Source of the DNA: JAZLJD01 sp045617725 | GTDB lineage: Bacteria > Bacillota > Clostridia > Lachnospirales > Lachnospiraceae | Direction: 5' to 3' | Assembly (NCBI GenBank): GCA_045617725.1 | Contig: JAZLJD010000029.1 | Coordinates: 1-63,326, forward strand | Length of the DNA stretch: 63,326 bases | Part shown: piece by piece, positions 43,272 to 52,832 of the stretch | Position numbering within the stretch: the stretch's first letter is position 1 | Layout of the letters: the number at the start of each line of letters is the position of its first letter | The notes under the pieces: generated by a model | Database searches by the model: none | What the model was told of the DNA's origin: nothing | The model's input: the letters and a program-made list of their open reading frames with translations, nothing else | Position numbers and translations under genes: made by a program

Positions 43272-44269
43272 AGATTAATATTTATTATGGCGGTCGTGGA
43301 TTAATCGGGGATCCAACCAGTTATGTCATTGAGAAGATGGCGGATATACTGAATGAACTGAATGTTAAGGTGGAGCGATACGATTTGGCAGAACTTAAGA
43401 ATTCTGTTACATCGCTTCCTCAGACCTTAAAGGATGCGGACGGAGTCATTTTGGCGACCACAGTGGAATGGTATGGTATCGGTGGTCCCATGCAGCAATT
43501 CCTGGATGCATGCTGGCTTTATGGCGACAAGGAAGTAATCAGTCATCTGTATATGTGCCCTGTAGTCATGTCGACGACCTACGGGGAACGTGAAGGTAAG
43601 CTGAATTTATCGGTAGCCTGGGAAATCCTGGGAGGTCTTCCCTGCAGCGGTATCTGCGGATATGTTCCGGACATTACCATGATAGAGATGAATTCCGAAT
43701 ATACACGGATTATTGAGAAGAAGGCAGAGAACCTGTATCGTACCATAAACCAGAAACTGCTCAGCTTCCCGGCAAGTAATCAGGCCGTGAAACAGAAGGT
43801 TTCCTTTACCACAAATATTGAATATACACCGCAGGAGACAGAACAGCTTTCCGAATATGCTTCCGATGACCATTTTGTACAGAAGCAGAAGGAAGATATT
43901 CAGGAACTTTCGGACCTGTTTACGGATATGCTTGAAAGCAGGGGGCATGACGAACGCAGTGAGTATTTAAGCGAACTGAAGGCTGCATTTCAGCCGCAGC
44001 CCGGAGTACATGCTACCTATAAAGTCGTGATTAAGGGCAAGAATATGCCGCTTATTATAAAGACGGATGGCAAGAGTCTGGAATGCATTTATTCCATTAT
44101 GGAGAAAGCAGATGTCGAGATGCAGATGGAAGCATCCGCATTTGAAGAAATTCTTGCAGGTCGAATGACCTTCCAAAGAGGCTTTATGAGTGGTGATATG
44201 ACGATGAAGGGCGATCACAAGCTGTTCCGTGTCCTTGATCAGTTATTCATTTTTGAAATCAACAGTTAG
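43268..44269 (+). CDS. Flavodoxin-like / SCP2-like fusion protein
   Basis: A 333-aa protein. Residues 1-165 look like an NADPH-dependent FMN reductase or flavodoxin fold (MKINIYYGGRGLIGDPTSYV; ILATTVEWYGIGGPMQQFLD), with a weak phosphate loop. Residues about 225-333 resemble an SCP2 sterol-carrier domain (IIKTDGKSLECIYSIMEKADVEMQM ... ILAGRMTFQRGFMSGDMTMKGD), which binds lipid-like molecules. The fusion suggests a redox step on a hydrophobic substrate, but this is inference. Operon with the rhomboid gene and the HIT gene. Confidence 0.75.
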   Translation: MKINIYYGGRGLIGDPTSYVIEKMADILNELNVKVERYDLAELKNSVTSLPQTLKDADGVILATTVEWYGIGGPMQQFLDACWLYGDKEVISHLYMCPVVMSTTYGEREGKLNLSVAWEILGGLPCSGICGYVPDITMIEMNSEYTRIIEKKAENLYRTINQKLLSFPASNQAVKQKVSFTTNIEYTPQETEQLSEYASDDHFVQKQKEDIQELSDLFTDMLESRGHDERSEYLSELKAAFQPQPGVHATYKVVIKGKNMPLIIKTDGKSLECIYSIMEKADVEMQMEASAFEEILAGRMTFQRGFMSGDMTMKGDHKLFRVLDQLFIFEINS

Positions 44270-44281
44270 GAGAGCTGAGAA

Positions 44282-44695
44282 ATGAAAGACGATTGCATTT
44301 TTTGTAAACTTGCGAATGGTATTATCCCTACCAATTCTATTTATGAAGACGAGCAGTTTAAGGTAATTCTGGATGCAGCACCTGCTACCAAAGGCCATGC
44401 TCTGATTCTTCCGAAAGAGCATTTTGCCGATCTTTATGAGATTGACGAGGAGACAGCGGCAGCAGCCATGAAACTGGCACGTAAGCTGGCTATTTCCATG
44501 ACGGAAACCTTACATTGCGACGGCTTCAATTTAGTACAGAATAATAAACCCTGTGCGGGCCAGAGCGTATTTCATTTCCATCTGCACCTTATTCCGCGAT
44601 ATGTGGATGACGGACAGTCTATCCTTTGGGATCCGAAGGAAGTACCTGCAGAGGACTTAAAGGCTGTATGTGAAAGCCTTCGCGTAGAACAGTAA
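44282..44695 (+). CDS. HIT family nucleotide-binding hydrolase (HinT-like)
   Basis: A 137-aa protein. CIFCKL near the start provides zinc ligands, GHALILPKEHF is the first conserved block, and HFHLHLIPR at about residues 99-107 is the histidine triad. HinT proteins hydrolyse purine nucleoside phosphoramidates. It follows the flavodoxin-SCP2 gene by 12 bp. Module copy C begins 10 bp after its stop. Confidence 0.95.
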   Translation: MKDDCIFCKLANGIIPTNSIYEDEQFKVILDAAPATKGHALILPKEHFADLYEIDEETAAAAMKLARKLAISMTETLHCDGFNLVQNNKPCAGQSVFHFHLHLIPRYVDDGQSILWDPKEVPAEDLKAVCESLRVEQ

Positions 44696-44705
44696 TTTGG
44701 AGAAT

Positions 44706-44817
44706 TAGTGTGAAAAATGCAGGCATTTTTCACGCGACACTTTGTGTCGCAATCCGTAGCAGCTTCGCTGCAATGCAGTGAAGGGCTAAATATACCGGAT
44801 TGCGAAATGCGGGGATT
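44706..44817 (+). repeat. 112-bp start-codon-proximal module, copy C
   Basis: Sits between the HIT gene and the UDP-glucose dehydrogenase ATG (44821), ending 3 nt before it. The left flank TTGGAGAAT reads as a proper SD 5 nt from the ATG once the module is removed. Sequence identical to copy A over its length. Confidence 0.95.
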
Positions 44818-44820
44818 TCT

Positions 44821-46071
44821 ATGGAACATAAATACAATATTGTGGTTGCAGGCGCCGGATACGTAGGTTTGTCCCTGGCGGTTTTGCTGAGTCAGCATCA
44901 GAAGGTTACAGTAGTAGATGTTGTCCCTGAGAAAGTGGATATGTTGAATAAACGTATCAGCCCGATTCAGGATAAGGAATTAATTGAATATCTGTCCCAA
45001 AAGGATTTGGATTTAACGGCCACATTGGATGCGGAAACGGCATATGCCCAAGCTGATTTTGTCATTATTGCAACACCGACGAATTACGATCCGCAGAAGA
45101 ACTTTTTTGATACAAGGATGGTCGAAGCGGTTATTGACCTGGTTATCAAGAATAACCCGAACGCTGTCATGGTTATCAAATCAACGATTCCCGTTGGATT
45201 CACGGAAGGTGTCAGAGCCCGGACCGGCAGTAAGCACATTATGTTCAGCCCGGAGTTCCTTCGCGAGTCCAAGGCTTTATACGACAACTTATATCCTTCC
45301 AGAATTATTGTCAGTTTTGATAAAGAGGATACAGAAAGCAAAAAGGCAGCTGAGACTTTTGCCGGTTTACTAACGGAGGCAGCCTTAAAAGAGAACATCG
45401 ATGTTCTTTATATGGGATTTACGGAAGCCGAAGCAGTGAAGCTTTTCGCCAATACATATCTTGCACTTCGCGTCAGCTTCTTTAATGAACTGGATACTTA
45501 TGCAGAGATTAAGGGACTGAATACGGCTGATATAATTGCCGGAGTCAGCCTGGATCCCCGAATCGGAGCTCATTACAATAATCCTTCTTTCGGATATGGC
45601 GGCTATTGTCTCCCGAAGGATACCAAGCAACTCCTGGCCAATTATGCGGATGTCCCTGAGAATCTGATTGCTTCGATTGTCTCCAGTAACAGCACCCGTA
45701 AGGATTTCATTGCGGATCGCATTTTGGAGATGGCCGGAGCGTACAGCTATAGTACACAAAATGAATACGCTCAAGAGATGGAGCGAGAGGTAGTGATAGG
45801 CATCTACCGTCTCACCATGAAGTCACAATCCGACAATTTCCGTTTCAGTTCCATCCAGGGCGTTATGAAACGAATTCGTGCCAAGGGCGCTACCGTAATC
45901 GTGTACGAACCGCTGTTGGCAGACGGTTCAACCTTCTTCGGATGTGAAGTAGTTAATAATCTGGAGCGATTCAAGAAGATGAGTCGGGTTATTGTAGCGA
46001 ACCGTTACGACAAGGCTTTGGATGATGTTTCCGAAAGAGTATATACAAGAGACATTTTCGGACGTGATTAA
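44821..46071 (+). CDS. ugd: UDP-glucose 6-dehydrogenase
   Basis: About 416 aa from the ATG at 44821. It oxidises UDP-glucose to UDP-glucuronate for capsule or wall polymers. The Rossmann motif VVAGAGYVGLSLAV is at about residues 7-20, the catalytic block GYGGYCLPKDTKQL near residue 258 contains the nucleophilic Cys, and ESKALYDNLYPSRIIV is typical. An in-frame TTG at 44800 would add seven residues encoded by the module, but the ATG is the better start. Ends at a strong terminator. Confidence 0.95.
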   Translation: MEHKYNIVVAGAGYVGLSLAVLLSQHQKVTVVDVVPEKVDMLNKRISPIQDKELIEYLSQKDLDLTATLDAETAYAQADFVIIATPTNYDPQKNFFDTRMVEAVIDLVIKNNPNAVMVIKSTIPVGFTEGVRARTGSKHIMFSPEFLRESKALYDNLYPSRIIVSFDKEDTESKKAAETFAGLLTEAALKENIDVLYMGFTEAEAVKLFANTYLALRVSFFNELDTYAEIKGLNTADIIAGVSLDPRIGAHYNNPSFGYGGYCLPKDTKQLLANYADVPENLIASIVSSNSTRKDFIADRILEMAGAYSYSTQNEYAQEMEREVVIGIYRLTMKSQSDNFRFSSIQGVMKRIRAKGATVIVYEPLLADGSTFFGCEVVNNLERFKKMSRVIVANRYDKALDDVSERVYTRDIFGRD

Positions 46072-46095
46072 TACGACAGTAATGTCAGGCACAAT

Positions 46096-46137
46096 AAAAA
46101 GTGCTTCGGCCATGTGAGGTGACCGTAGCACTTTTTT
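46096..46137 (+). terminator. terminator of ugd
   Basis: Stem aaaaagtgct (46096-46105) with agcacttttt (46127-46136), inner near-complementary segment, then T. Confidence 0.9.
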
Positions 46138-46199
46138 GTTATGGCAACGAGCCAAGTGGACACCGCGCTTGCGCGAGTGGACATTTGGCGACTGCTAAT

Positions 46200-46226
46200 C
46201 ATCTGTCGGGCGAAGCCTGACAGATG
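46200..46226. other. 12-bp hairpin between convergent genes
   Basis: catctgtcgggc-gaa-gcctgacagatg, one G-T pair, no T-run. Between ugd and murG ends; it may be a second terminator arm or an isolated repeat unit. Nearby 46162-46180 has a cgcgcttgcgcg dyad. Confidence 0.5.
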
Positions 46227-46250
46227 TTATGAAAACTCTATAAACAAATT

Positions 46251-47321
46251 TTATTCGTGCTTGCAATATTCTTCAATCAGGTTTGTGATGGTCATAATCG
46301 GGTCGGCAATGGTTCCCTGAGACATGGCATCAATGTATTGCTGGCGGTTGCAGTAAAGCTCGCGTACCATATTGGGGAGGACGTCGTCTTTGATATCTTC
46401 TTCCATGAGCAACATACTGTATCCCTGTGCTTCGAAGGAACGTGCATTCAGAATCTGGTCGCCTCGACTGGCCTGCAGGCCCAGGGGAATTAAGAGATTG
46501 GGCTTACGCAGGGAGAGCAGCTCGCAGATGGCATTGGCACCGGCTCTGGAAATAACGACATCGGCCATGGCAAAAAGATGCTTTAGGTCATCCGTAACAT
46601 ATTCAAACTGTCTGTAATCGGACAAATCCTTGAGGCTTTCGTCCATCTTGCCCTTGCCGCAGACATGGACAACATAGAAATCTTTTAAGAGCTCGGGAAG
46701 AGCTTCGCGAACGGCGGTATTTACATGGAGCGCACCCAGACTTCCGCCAATAACCATTACGACGGGCTTGTTTTCGTGGAAACCGCAGAGCAGCATGCCG
46801 GTATCGCGACTACCGCTTTTAAGCTCGGCACGAATCGGAGAACCGGAGAGAACTGCCTTTTCAGCAGGGAGAGTGCTGAGCGTTTCGGGGAAGTTGCAGC
46901 ATACTTTCGTGGCTACCGGAATGCAGAGTTTATTGGCAAGACCGGGAGTCATATCGGATTCGTGGATGATGCAGGGAATCTTCATGGAGGCAGCTGCACG
47001 TACAACCGGAACGGAAACATAGCCGCCCTTTGAGAAGATGATGTCAGGCTGAATCTCTTTGAGATGCTTTTTGGCCTCGCCAAAGCCTTTTATGACACGG
47101 AAGGGGTCCGTAAAATTCTTGATGTCGAAATAGCGACGCAGCTTGCCGGTGGAAATGCCGTAATACGGGATGTCGTAGGATTCCACCAAACGTTTCTCGA
47201 TGCCGTCGTAGGAACCGATATAATGAATCTCGTAGCCGAGTTCACGAAGCTTCGGAATCAGCGCGAGATTGGGGGTTACATGGCCGGCTGTACCGCCACC
47301 GGTGAGAACAATTTTCTTCAT
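46251..47321 (-). CDS. murG: UDP-N-acetylglucosamine transferase, peptidoglycan
   Basis: 356 aa. MurG adds GlcNAc to lipid I to give lipid II on the inner membrane face. The glycine loop LTGGGTAGHVTPNLALIP is at about residues 4-21, GGYVSVPVVRAAA near 103, the second loop MVIGGSLGALHVN near 190, and the UDP-binding block ISRAGANAICELL near 265. It is transcribed leftwards, alone, divergent from the dehydrogenase at 47437, not in a dcw cluster. Confidence 0.96.
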   Translation of the reverse strand: MKKIVLTGGGTAGHVTPNLALIPKLRELGYEIHYIGSYDGIEKRLVESYDIPYYGISTGKLRRYFDIKNFTDPFRVIKGFGEAKKHLKEIQPDIIFSKGGYVSVPVVRAAASMKIPCIIHESDMTPGLANKLCIPVATKVCCNFPETLSTLPAEKAVLSGSPIRAELKSGSRDTGMLLCGFHENKPVVMVIGGSLGALHVNTAVREALPELLKDFYVVHVCGKGKMDESLKDLSDYRQFEYVTDDLKHLFAMADVVISRAGANAICELLSLRKPNLLIPLGLQASRGDQILNARSFEAQGYSMLLMEEDIKDDVLPNMVRELYCNRQQYIDAMSQGTIADPIMTITNLIEEYCKHE

Positions 47322-47436
47322 AAGAATGCCTTTCTGTAAAAAGAATTCACGTTACGATTCTATGTTAATTCGTTGCGAAAAACAAGGTTATTTGCTACAC
47401 TAATTTTGTTTTGAAAAAAAGAAAGAGAGCATTCCC

Positions 47437-48405
47437 ATGAAGATAGTTGTTCTGGAACGTGCCATCGTAGGAATGGATATTGATACGACGCCTTTTTCCA
47501 AATTTGGAGAGGTGACGGAATACGATAATACGAGCTATGAGCAGATCGGAGAGCGGATCCGGGATGCCGAGATTGTGATTATGAACAAATCACGGCTGGA
47601 TGCGAGTGTGCTTGGCCGGGCTTCGAAACTGCGCATGATATGCGAGTTCGCGACCGGTTATGACAATATTGACATTGCGTATTGTCGGGCACATGGCATT
47701 GCAGTGGCCAATGTCAGCGGGTATTCCACGAAATCCGTAGCGCAACATACCCTGGCACTGTATTTCTATTTGGCAGAGCATCTCAGGCATTATGATGACT
47801 ATGTGAAAAAGGGTGCGTACTCGGCCCAACCGTATTTTGCCTGTTTTGACGAGGTCTTTCATGAGGCGACGGCACTTACCTGGGGCATCGTAGGCCTTGG
47901 AAATATCGGCCGCTCGGTGGCACAGGCTGTTTCTGCTTTGGGCTTTAAGGTTGTTTATTATTCCACGACCGGTAAGCATGCGGATGAAACCTATGAGCAG
48001 GTTGATTTTGAAAGATTACTTTCTGACAGCGATGTCATTTCTATACACTGCCCGCTAAATGAGCGGACGAACCACCTGTTCGATGAAACGGCACTTCGCA
48101 GGATGAAGAAGTCGGCGATTCTAATAAATGTGGCGAGGGGCGGTGTCGTGGACAATGCCGCTTTGGCGAGTGCCCTTATGCATGATGAAATCGCGGCAGC
48201 GGGACTTGATGTGGTGGAAGGTGAGCCGATTGCTCTTTCGAATCCGTTGATGCAGGTTCAGGATTCCAATAAGTTGTTGATTACCCCGCATATGGCATGG
48301 GGCAGTGTGGAGGCGAGAACCCGACTTGTTTCGGAAACGTGCCTCAATATAAAGGCTTTCATTAACGGCGATTCGAGGAATCGGGTCGACCTGATTCATT
48401 CATAA
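47437..48405 (+). CDS. D-isomer specific 2-hydroxyacid dehydrogenase
   Basis: A 322-aa NAD-dependent enzyme. The nucleotide loop WGIVGLGNIGRSVAQAV is at about residues 149-165. The catalytic Arg lies in ICEFATGYDNID, Glu in VVEGEP, and His in ITPHMAWGS (near 289). Probably acts on glycerate, lactate or a similar 2-keto/hydroxy acid. It lies 16 bp upstream of ahcY, so it may be co-transcribed. Confidence 0.9.
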   Translation: MKIVVLERAIVGMDIDTTPFSKFGEVTEYDNTSYEQIGERIRDAEIVIMNKSRLDASVLGRASKLRMICEFATGYDNIDIAYCRAHGIAVANVSGYSTKSVAQHTLALYFYLAEHLRHYDDYVKKGAYSAQPYFACFDEVFHEATALTWGIVGLGNIGRSVAQAVSALGFKVVYYSTTGKHADETYEQVDFERLLSDSDVISIHCPLNERTNHLFDETALRRMKKSAILINVARGGVVDNAALASALMHDEIAAAGLDVVEGEPIALSNPLMQVQDSNKLLITPHMAWGSVEARTRLVSETCLNIKAFINGDSRNRVDLIHS

Positions 48406-48421
48406 AGATAGGAGAAGAACA

Positions 48422-49666
48422 ATGGCTAGTGAAATCAGAGATCTGTCACTTTTCGAGAGTGGCGAACACAAAATTGACTGGGTAAAGAGAAATTGTCCTC
48501 TTTTGCGTACTTTGGAAGAAGAATTTTCAAAGACGCAGCCCTTTAAAGGCAAAAAAATAGCCTTAAGCGTGCATTTGGAAGCCAAGACGGCTTATCTGTG
48601 CAAGGTGCTTGCTGCCGGTGGAGCGGAGATGTATGTTACAGGCTCCAATCCGTTGAGTACGCAGGATGATGTGGCAGCAGCGCTCGTAAAGGCAGGTCTG
48701 GAAGTTCATGCCTGGTATAACAGCACTCCGGAGGAGTATGATTCGCATATCCGTGCCGTTTTGAAGCCCGGCCCGAATGTTATCATCGATGACGGCGGCG
48801 ATTTGGTACACATGATGCATACCGAGTTTACGGACCTGATTCCGAATGTAATCGGCGGTTGCGAGGAGACGACGACAGGTATTCTGCGCCTTGAGAATAT
48901 GGCAAGAAACGGGGAGCTTAAGTTCCCCATGGTAAAGGTTAACAATGCGGATTGCAAGCATCTTTTTGACAATCGTTACGGTACCGGCCAGTCGGTTTGG
49001 GACGGCATCAACCGTACCACCAATCTGATTGTAGCAGGCAAAAGAGTAGTTGTTGCAGGCTATGGCTGGTGTGGTAAGGGAACCGCTATGCGTGCCAAGG
49101 GTCTGGGTGCCCGTGTAATCGTAACCGAGGTGGATCCGATTAAGGCAATTGAAGCAGTTATGGATGGTTTTGACGTAATGCCCATGCACGAGGCCGCACA
49201 GGTCGGTGATTTCTTTGTTACCGTTACGGGTTGCGATCAGGTTATTACGACCGAAGATATGAAAGTTATGAAGGATGGTGCAATCCTTTGCAATGCCGGA
49301 CATTTTGATTGTGAGATTGATATGGCCGGACTTAGAAAGATGGCTGACAGCAGTTATGAAGCACGTAAGAATATCATGGGTTATAAGCTTCCGACCGGCC
49401 AGACCATTTTTGTCCTTGCAGAAGGACGCCTTGTGAATCTGGCAGCCGGAGACGGTCACCCCGCAGAAATTATGGACATGAGCTTTGCCATTCAGGCACT
49501 TTCTGCCCGGTACCTGGTTGAGCACCAGGGCAAGCTTGGTCAGATTCTCATCGATGTTCCGAAGGAAGTCGACAAGGATGTGGCTCGCAGAAAGCTTGAA
49601 TTCCTGGGCAAAAAGATAGATGTGCTCACAAAAGAGCAGAAGAAGTATTTAGGTATAACAGAATAG
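48422..49666 (+). CDS. ahcY: Adenosylhomocysteinase
   Basis: A 414-aa enzyme that splits S-adenosylhomocysteine to adenosine and homocysteine with bound NAD. The Rossmann loop VVVAGYGWCGKGTAMRAKGLGA is near residues 216-237. The adenosine-site blocks VNNADCKHLFDNRYGTGQSVWDGI and GCEETTTGILRL are present, and the C-terminus ends in the typical LTKEQKKYLGI. SD AGGAGAA. Slightly shorter than eukaryotic forms but usual for this bacterial clade. Confidence 0.95.
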   Translation: MASEIRDLSLFESGEHKIDWVKRNCPLLRTLEEEFSKTQPFKGKKIALSVHLEAKTAYLCKVLAAGGAEMYVTGSNPLSTQDDVAAALVKAGLEVHAWYNSTPEEYDSHIRAVLKPGPNVIIDDGGDLVHMMHTEFTDLIPNVIGGCEETTTGILRLENMARNGELKFPMVKVNNADCKHLFDNRYGTGQSVWDGINRTTNLIVAGKRVVVAGYGWCGKGTAMRAKGLGARVIVTEVDPIKAIEAVMDGFDVMPMHEAAQVGDFFVTVTGCDQVITTEDMKVMKDGAILCNAGHFDCEIDMAGLRKMADSSYEARKNIMGYKLPTGQTIFVLAEGRLVNLAAGDGHPAEIMDMSFAIQALSARYLVEHQGKLGQILIDVPKEVDKDVARRKLEFLGKKIDVLTKEQKKYLGITE

Positions 49667-49676
49667 TAACGACAAA

Positions 49677-50876
49677 CTATTTGAGCAGTACTTTTACATA
49701 TTTGGGAATGTCGCTCATAACCTGTTCCATGTGGTCTTTGGTGTCAAATCGTAAAACCAAAGTACCGATGGCTTCATTGGCGGCAGAGAATCCGTGAACC
49801 GCGTCACCGGAATGAATCCACAGATCGGTTTCCACAACCTTTTCCTTGAGGTCGTCGTGAATCCACAGCCGGTCGAACAGGCCGTCTGCCTCGGCGTGGA
49901 GAATGATTTCGGCCCAATGGCCGTTGTAAGGTGCGGACGCAATTTCGTCCATCGGATCGCCGACGGCAGCTTTGACAACGGCAGTGATCATATCAACACC
50001 GGTTGCATAGCGGACCACCTCAGCCAGGCGATTTCCGCCACCGCGAGGACTGACTTCCATGATGTACGGATGTCCCTCGGCATCCTCTCTGGTTTCAATA
50101 TTGTAGATAGAAGTACCCATGTGTAACAGGGAAAGCAACCGGTTCAATTCAACGGTCAGTTCCTCTATACTTTCGGAAGAAAATGTTGAAGGCCAGGTGT
50201 AGGCAGCAGGCGTATAAGGATTCGCAGCCGCTTCGTCAAAACGTTGAGCGTTGAAGGTCAGAACCTTAAGAGAACCATCTACGGAGAAGGAATCCGTGTC
50301 GGAAGAGCACCCCTTCTTCTCGATGAAATCCTCGATGATAAATTCATCACAATGTGAAAAGGAAAGTGCATAGGCAATGCTGTCTCGAAGGGAATCCTCG
50401 GAAGTTACCTTGGTTACTCCCTTACTTCCGGCAGAATCGGTCGGCTTTACGATGACCGGCCAGTGGAACAAAGAAGCCTCCGCACAGGCCGTATCGATAT
50501 CATGATAGCTGCGTGCAGTGGGAACGCGGAAGCCGTTGTCCGTAAGAAACTTCCGAAACAGGCCTTTGTTTTGCAGGATGCAGACGGATTCATAAGGACC
50601 CGGAGCAGGCAGTCCCAGACGGTCCGCAACATACGCGGCAGTAACAACGCCGGGATCTACGGCAAAAGAAAGGATACCGTCGATGGAATGCTCTTTGGCG
50701 GCAGCCAGAACGGCATCTTTATCAAGAATACTGATGTTGACATATTCGTCAGAGTATTTATGTGCAATATTGTCAGGAAGATAGTCACAGGTAATTACGC
50801 AGTAACCCAGCTTGTGAGCTGCTTCAATGACGGGAATCAGATAACGAAGCCCGCCCAGTAACATTAGTTTTTTCAC
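49677..50876 (-). CDS. ATP-grasp domain ligase
   Basis: A 399-aa ATP-grasp enzyme with a GTG start (SD GAGGTG). A pre-ATP-grasp fold is at residues 1-100, then the grasp domain with VIVKPTDSAGSKGV near residue 138 and metal-binding YIMEVSPRGGGNRLAEV near 268. These enzymes join a carboxylate to an amine or thiol (carbamoyl-phosphate-synthase-like, PurK-like or peptide ligases). The partner substrate cannot be read from sequence. Convergent with ahcY. Confidence 0.85.
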   Translation of the reverse strand: MKKLMLLGGLRYLIPVIEAAHKLGYCVITCDYLPDNIAHKYSDEYVNISILDKDAVLAAAKEHSIDGILSFAVDPGVVTAAYVADRLGLPAPGPYESVCILQNKGLFRKFLTDNGFRVPTARSYHDIDTACAEASLFHWPVIVKPTDSAGSKGVTKVTSEDSLRDSIAYALSFSHCDEFIIEDFIEKKGCSSDTDSFSVDGSLKVLTFNAQRFDEAAANPYTPAAYTWPSTFSSESIEELTVELNRLLSLLHMGTSIYNIETREDAEGHPYIMEVSPRGGGNRLAEVVRYATGVDMITAVVKAAVGDPMDEIASAPYNGHWAEIILHAEADGLFDRLWIHDDLKEKVVETDLWIHSGDAVHGFSAANEAIGTLVLRFDTKDHMEQVMSDIPKYVKVLLK

Positions 50877-50971
50877 GTTGCTTTTTCACCTCGAAATAAG
50901 TATATTTGTATGCTATCATATTTTATATATTTTTACTATGCGATGTTGCATCATGCGACTTAGGAGGAGAT

Positions 50972-51928
50972 ATGTTACCGAGATTATATATGGTGATTCC
51001 CTGTTATAACGAAGAGGAAGTCCTTCCGCTCACATCCGAGATGTTTTTGGCGGAGCTTACGGACCTGATTGCCAAAAACAAAATCGCACCTGACAGCCGT
51101 GTCATGTTTGTAAATGATGGCAGCAAGGACAGAACCTGGGAGATTATCAAAGAACTTGCCGCCCGGGATTCCCATTATGTCGGCATTTGTCAGAGCCGGA
51201 ACCGTGGGCATCAGAATGCGGTGCTTGCCGGTCTCATGGAGGCCAAAGAGAAATGCGACATCACAATTTCCATTGATGCAGACGGCCAGGATGATATTGC
51301 GGCGATGGAGGCAATGGTCGATGCGTACCGAGAGGGTGCGGAAGTGGTCTATGGTGTGCGGAATAAGCGTACGACGGACAGCTTTTTCAAGCGTACAACG
51401 GCGCAGTGCTTTTACAAGCTTTTGAACAGAATGGGTGTTGAAGTTGTTTACAATCATGCGGATTACCGCCTGATTTCTTCCAGAGTTTTGAAGGAATTTG
51501 CGGAATTTAGGGAAGTAAATCTGTTTTTACGAGGCATGATTCCGCTGGTCGGCTTCAAGAGCACCTGTGTGTATTATGAAAGACACGAGAGAATCGCGGG
51601 TAAGTCACACTATCCTTTGTCGAAGATGCTGTCTCTTGCAATTGACGGTATCACCAGTCTGAGTATTAAGCCGATCCGTATCATTACGGGTTTTGGCGGC
51701 TTTGTAGCCTGTATCAGTTTCATCGGTGTGATTTGGGCGATTATCATGCAGATTCTTGGAAAGACGGTGGACGGATGGGCCAGCATGACGGCGATTATCT
51801 GTTTCGTCTGTGGAGTGCAGATGATTTTTCTCGGTGTGCTGGGCGAATACATCGGCAAGATTTACATGGAAGTAAAAGCAAGACCCCGCTACATCATCAG
51901 TGAGCGGACAGAAGACAGCAATGAATAA
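50972..51928 (+). CDS. Family 2 glycosyltransferase with C-terminal TM pair
   Basis: 318 aa from the ATG at 50972 (SD AGGAGGAG). A GT-A domain (MVIPCYNEEEVLPL near residue 7; ISIDADGQDD with the DxD-type motif near 95) and two TM helices at about 228-300 match the GtrB/DPM1-like group that moves a sugar onto a polyprenyl phosphate. Likely prepares a lipid-linked donor for wall or pilin/flagellin glycans. Single gene ended by a strong terminator. Confidence 0.9.
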   Translation: MLPRLYMVIPCYNEEEVLPLTSEMFLAELTDLIAKNKIAPDSRVMFVNDGSKDRTWEIIKELAARDSHYVGICQSRNRGHQNAVLAGLMEAKEKCDITISIDADGQDDIAAMEAMVDAYREGAEVVYGVRNKRTTDSFFKRTTAQCFYKLLNRMGVEVVYNHADYRLISSRVLKEFAEFREVNLFLRGMIPLVGFKSTCVYYERHERIAGKSHYPLSKMLSLAIDGITSLSIKPIRIITGFGGFVACISFIGVIWAIIMQILGKTVDGWASMTAIICFVCGVQMIFLGVLGEYIGKIYMEVKARPRYIISERTEDSNE

Positions 51929-51956
51929 GGACGCAACGACATAAACAGTGGTAAAA

Positions 51957-52007
51957 AGAAGAAAGAAGAGCGCGGAAAAACTTGTTTTTCACGCACTCTT
52001 CTTTTTT
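51957..52007. terminator. bidirectional terminator
   Basis: Stacked arms aagaagag / gcg / gaaaaa with ttttc / cgc / ctcttctt and T-runs on both sides. Serves the glycosyltransferase and the convergent LiaF-like gene. Confidence 0.85.
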
Positions 52008-52019
52008 CTGTGTTTTTTA

Positions 52020-52811
52020 TTAAAGCCGCTTCACATTTAATGTGGAGAAATCGGCGTTGCCGGTGAGGGTCAGCGTAACGATGGAGTTTTCGATGATTTC
52101 ACCATCGCGGATGCCGTTGATGGCGGAGAAATCGTTGGACATCATGGTTCTGACCGTCCAGTTAGAGGGAACATAAATGGTTACGGTCGAGAAATCCGCT
52201 TGGATGTTGAGGCAGCAGTTGCCGCTCGGAACCTGTGCTTTGTCCAGGTAAATCGTAATGTTGGAGAAGTCCATATTGACGTCGCCACGTGAGAAATCGG
52301 CCGAGTTCACATATCGGGTTTTGCTTGTGAAGCTTCCGCTGTCCATGAAGTAGCCTTCTCCACCCTTTTCTTCATAGTAGCCGGCGTCGGTTACGCACTG
52401 CTCGCCCTGCCCGTATTGCGTGTATTCCTGCTGCTGTTGATGACCGTCCGTGAAATTCCAATTCCAGTTCCAGCCGTTTTGGTTGCATCCATTGTGTCTG
52501 TGCCGCTTGATGAGGGAGCCAAAAATCAAGTGGAAACCGATGGAGAGGAAGAGGGCTATGAGGAGTACCGGCCAGGGAGTGAAGGCTTCGAGCCCGAGTT
52601 CCTTGTCAAAGAGGATCACTTCAATGGCCATGGGGAAGAAGATACCGGCGAAGCGGAGCTTAACAACTGCTTCTATGAAAATCGGAATTAAGATGCAGCT
52701 GATGACAATGGTCCACACATTGAGGTCGCCCAGGACATTCATGCTGTTCAAAACGATGAGTGCTGCGATAAGTAAAAATGAAATACCTGCGATTAATTTT
52801 TTCTTACTCAT
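52020..52811 (-). CDS. LiaF-like membrane protein
   Basis: A 263-aa protein. Four hydrophobic helices (residues about 5-105) are followed by a His/Gln/Asn/Trp-rich linker and a beta-rich C-terminal domain (SADFSRGDVNMDFSNITIYLDKA ... LTGNADFSTLNVKRL) typical of LiaF/DUF2154 cell-wall-active antibiotic response proteins. It likely senses or modulates envelope stress. Downstream of a LytTR regulator on the same strand (21-bp gap), so the pair is one unit. Confidence 0.85.
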   Translation of the reverse strand: MSKKKLIAGISFLLIAALIVLNSMNVLGDLNVWTIVISCILIPIFIEAVVKLRFAGIFFPMAIEVILFDKELGLEAFTPWPVLLIALFLSIGFHLIFGSLIKRHRHNGCNQNGWNWNWNFTDGHQQQQEYTQYGQGEQCVTDAGYYEEKGGEGYFMDSGSFTSKTRYVNSADFSRGDVNMDFSNITIYLDKAQVPSGNCCLNIQADFSTVTIYVPSNWTVRTMMSNDFSAINGIRDGEIIENSIVTLTLTGNADFSTLNVKRL

Positions 52812-52832
52812 ATTGTTCCTTTCTAATCAATA

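Noticed and set aside
44800..44820. Upstream TTG starts giving proteins beginning MRNAGI
   Set aside because: The same in-frame TTG inside the module precedes several genes, but the ATG 3 nt after the module fits the known N-termini of Ugd, response regulators and GntR proteins.
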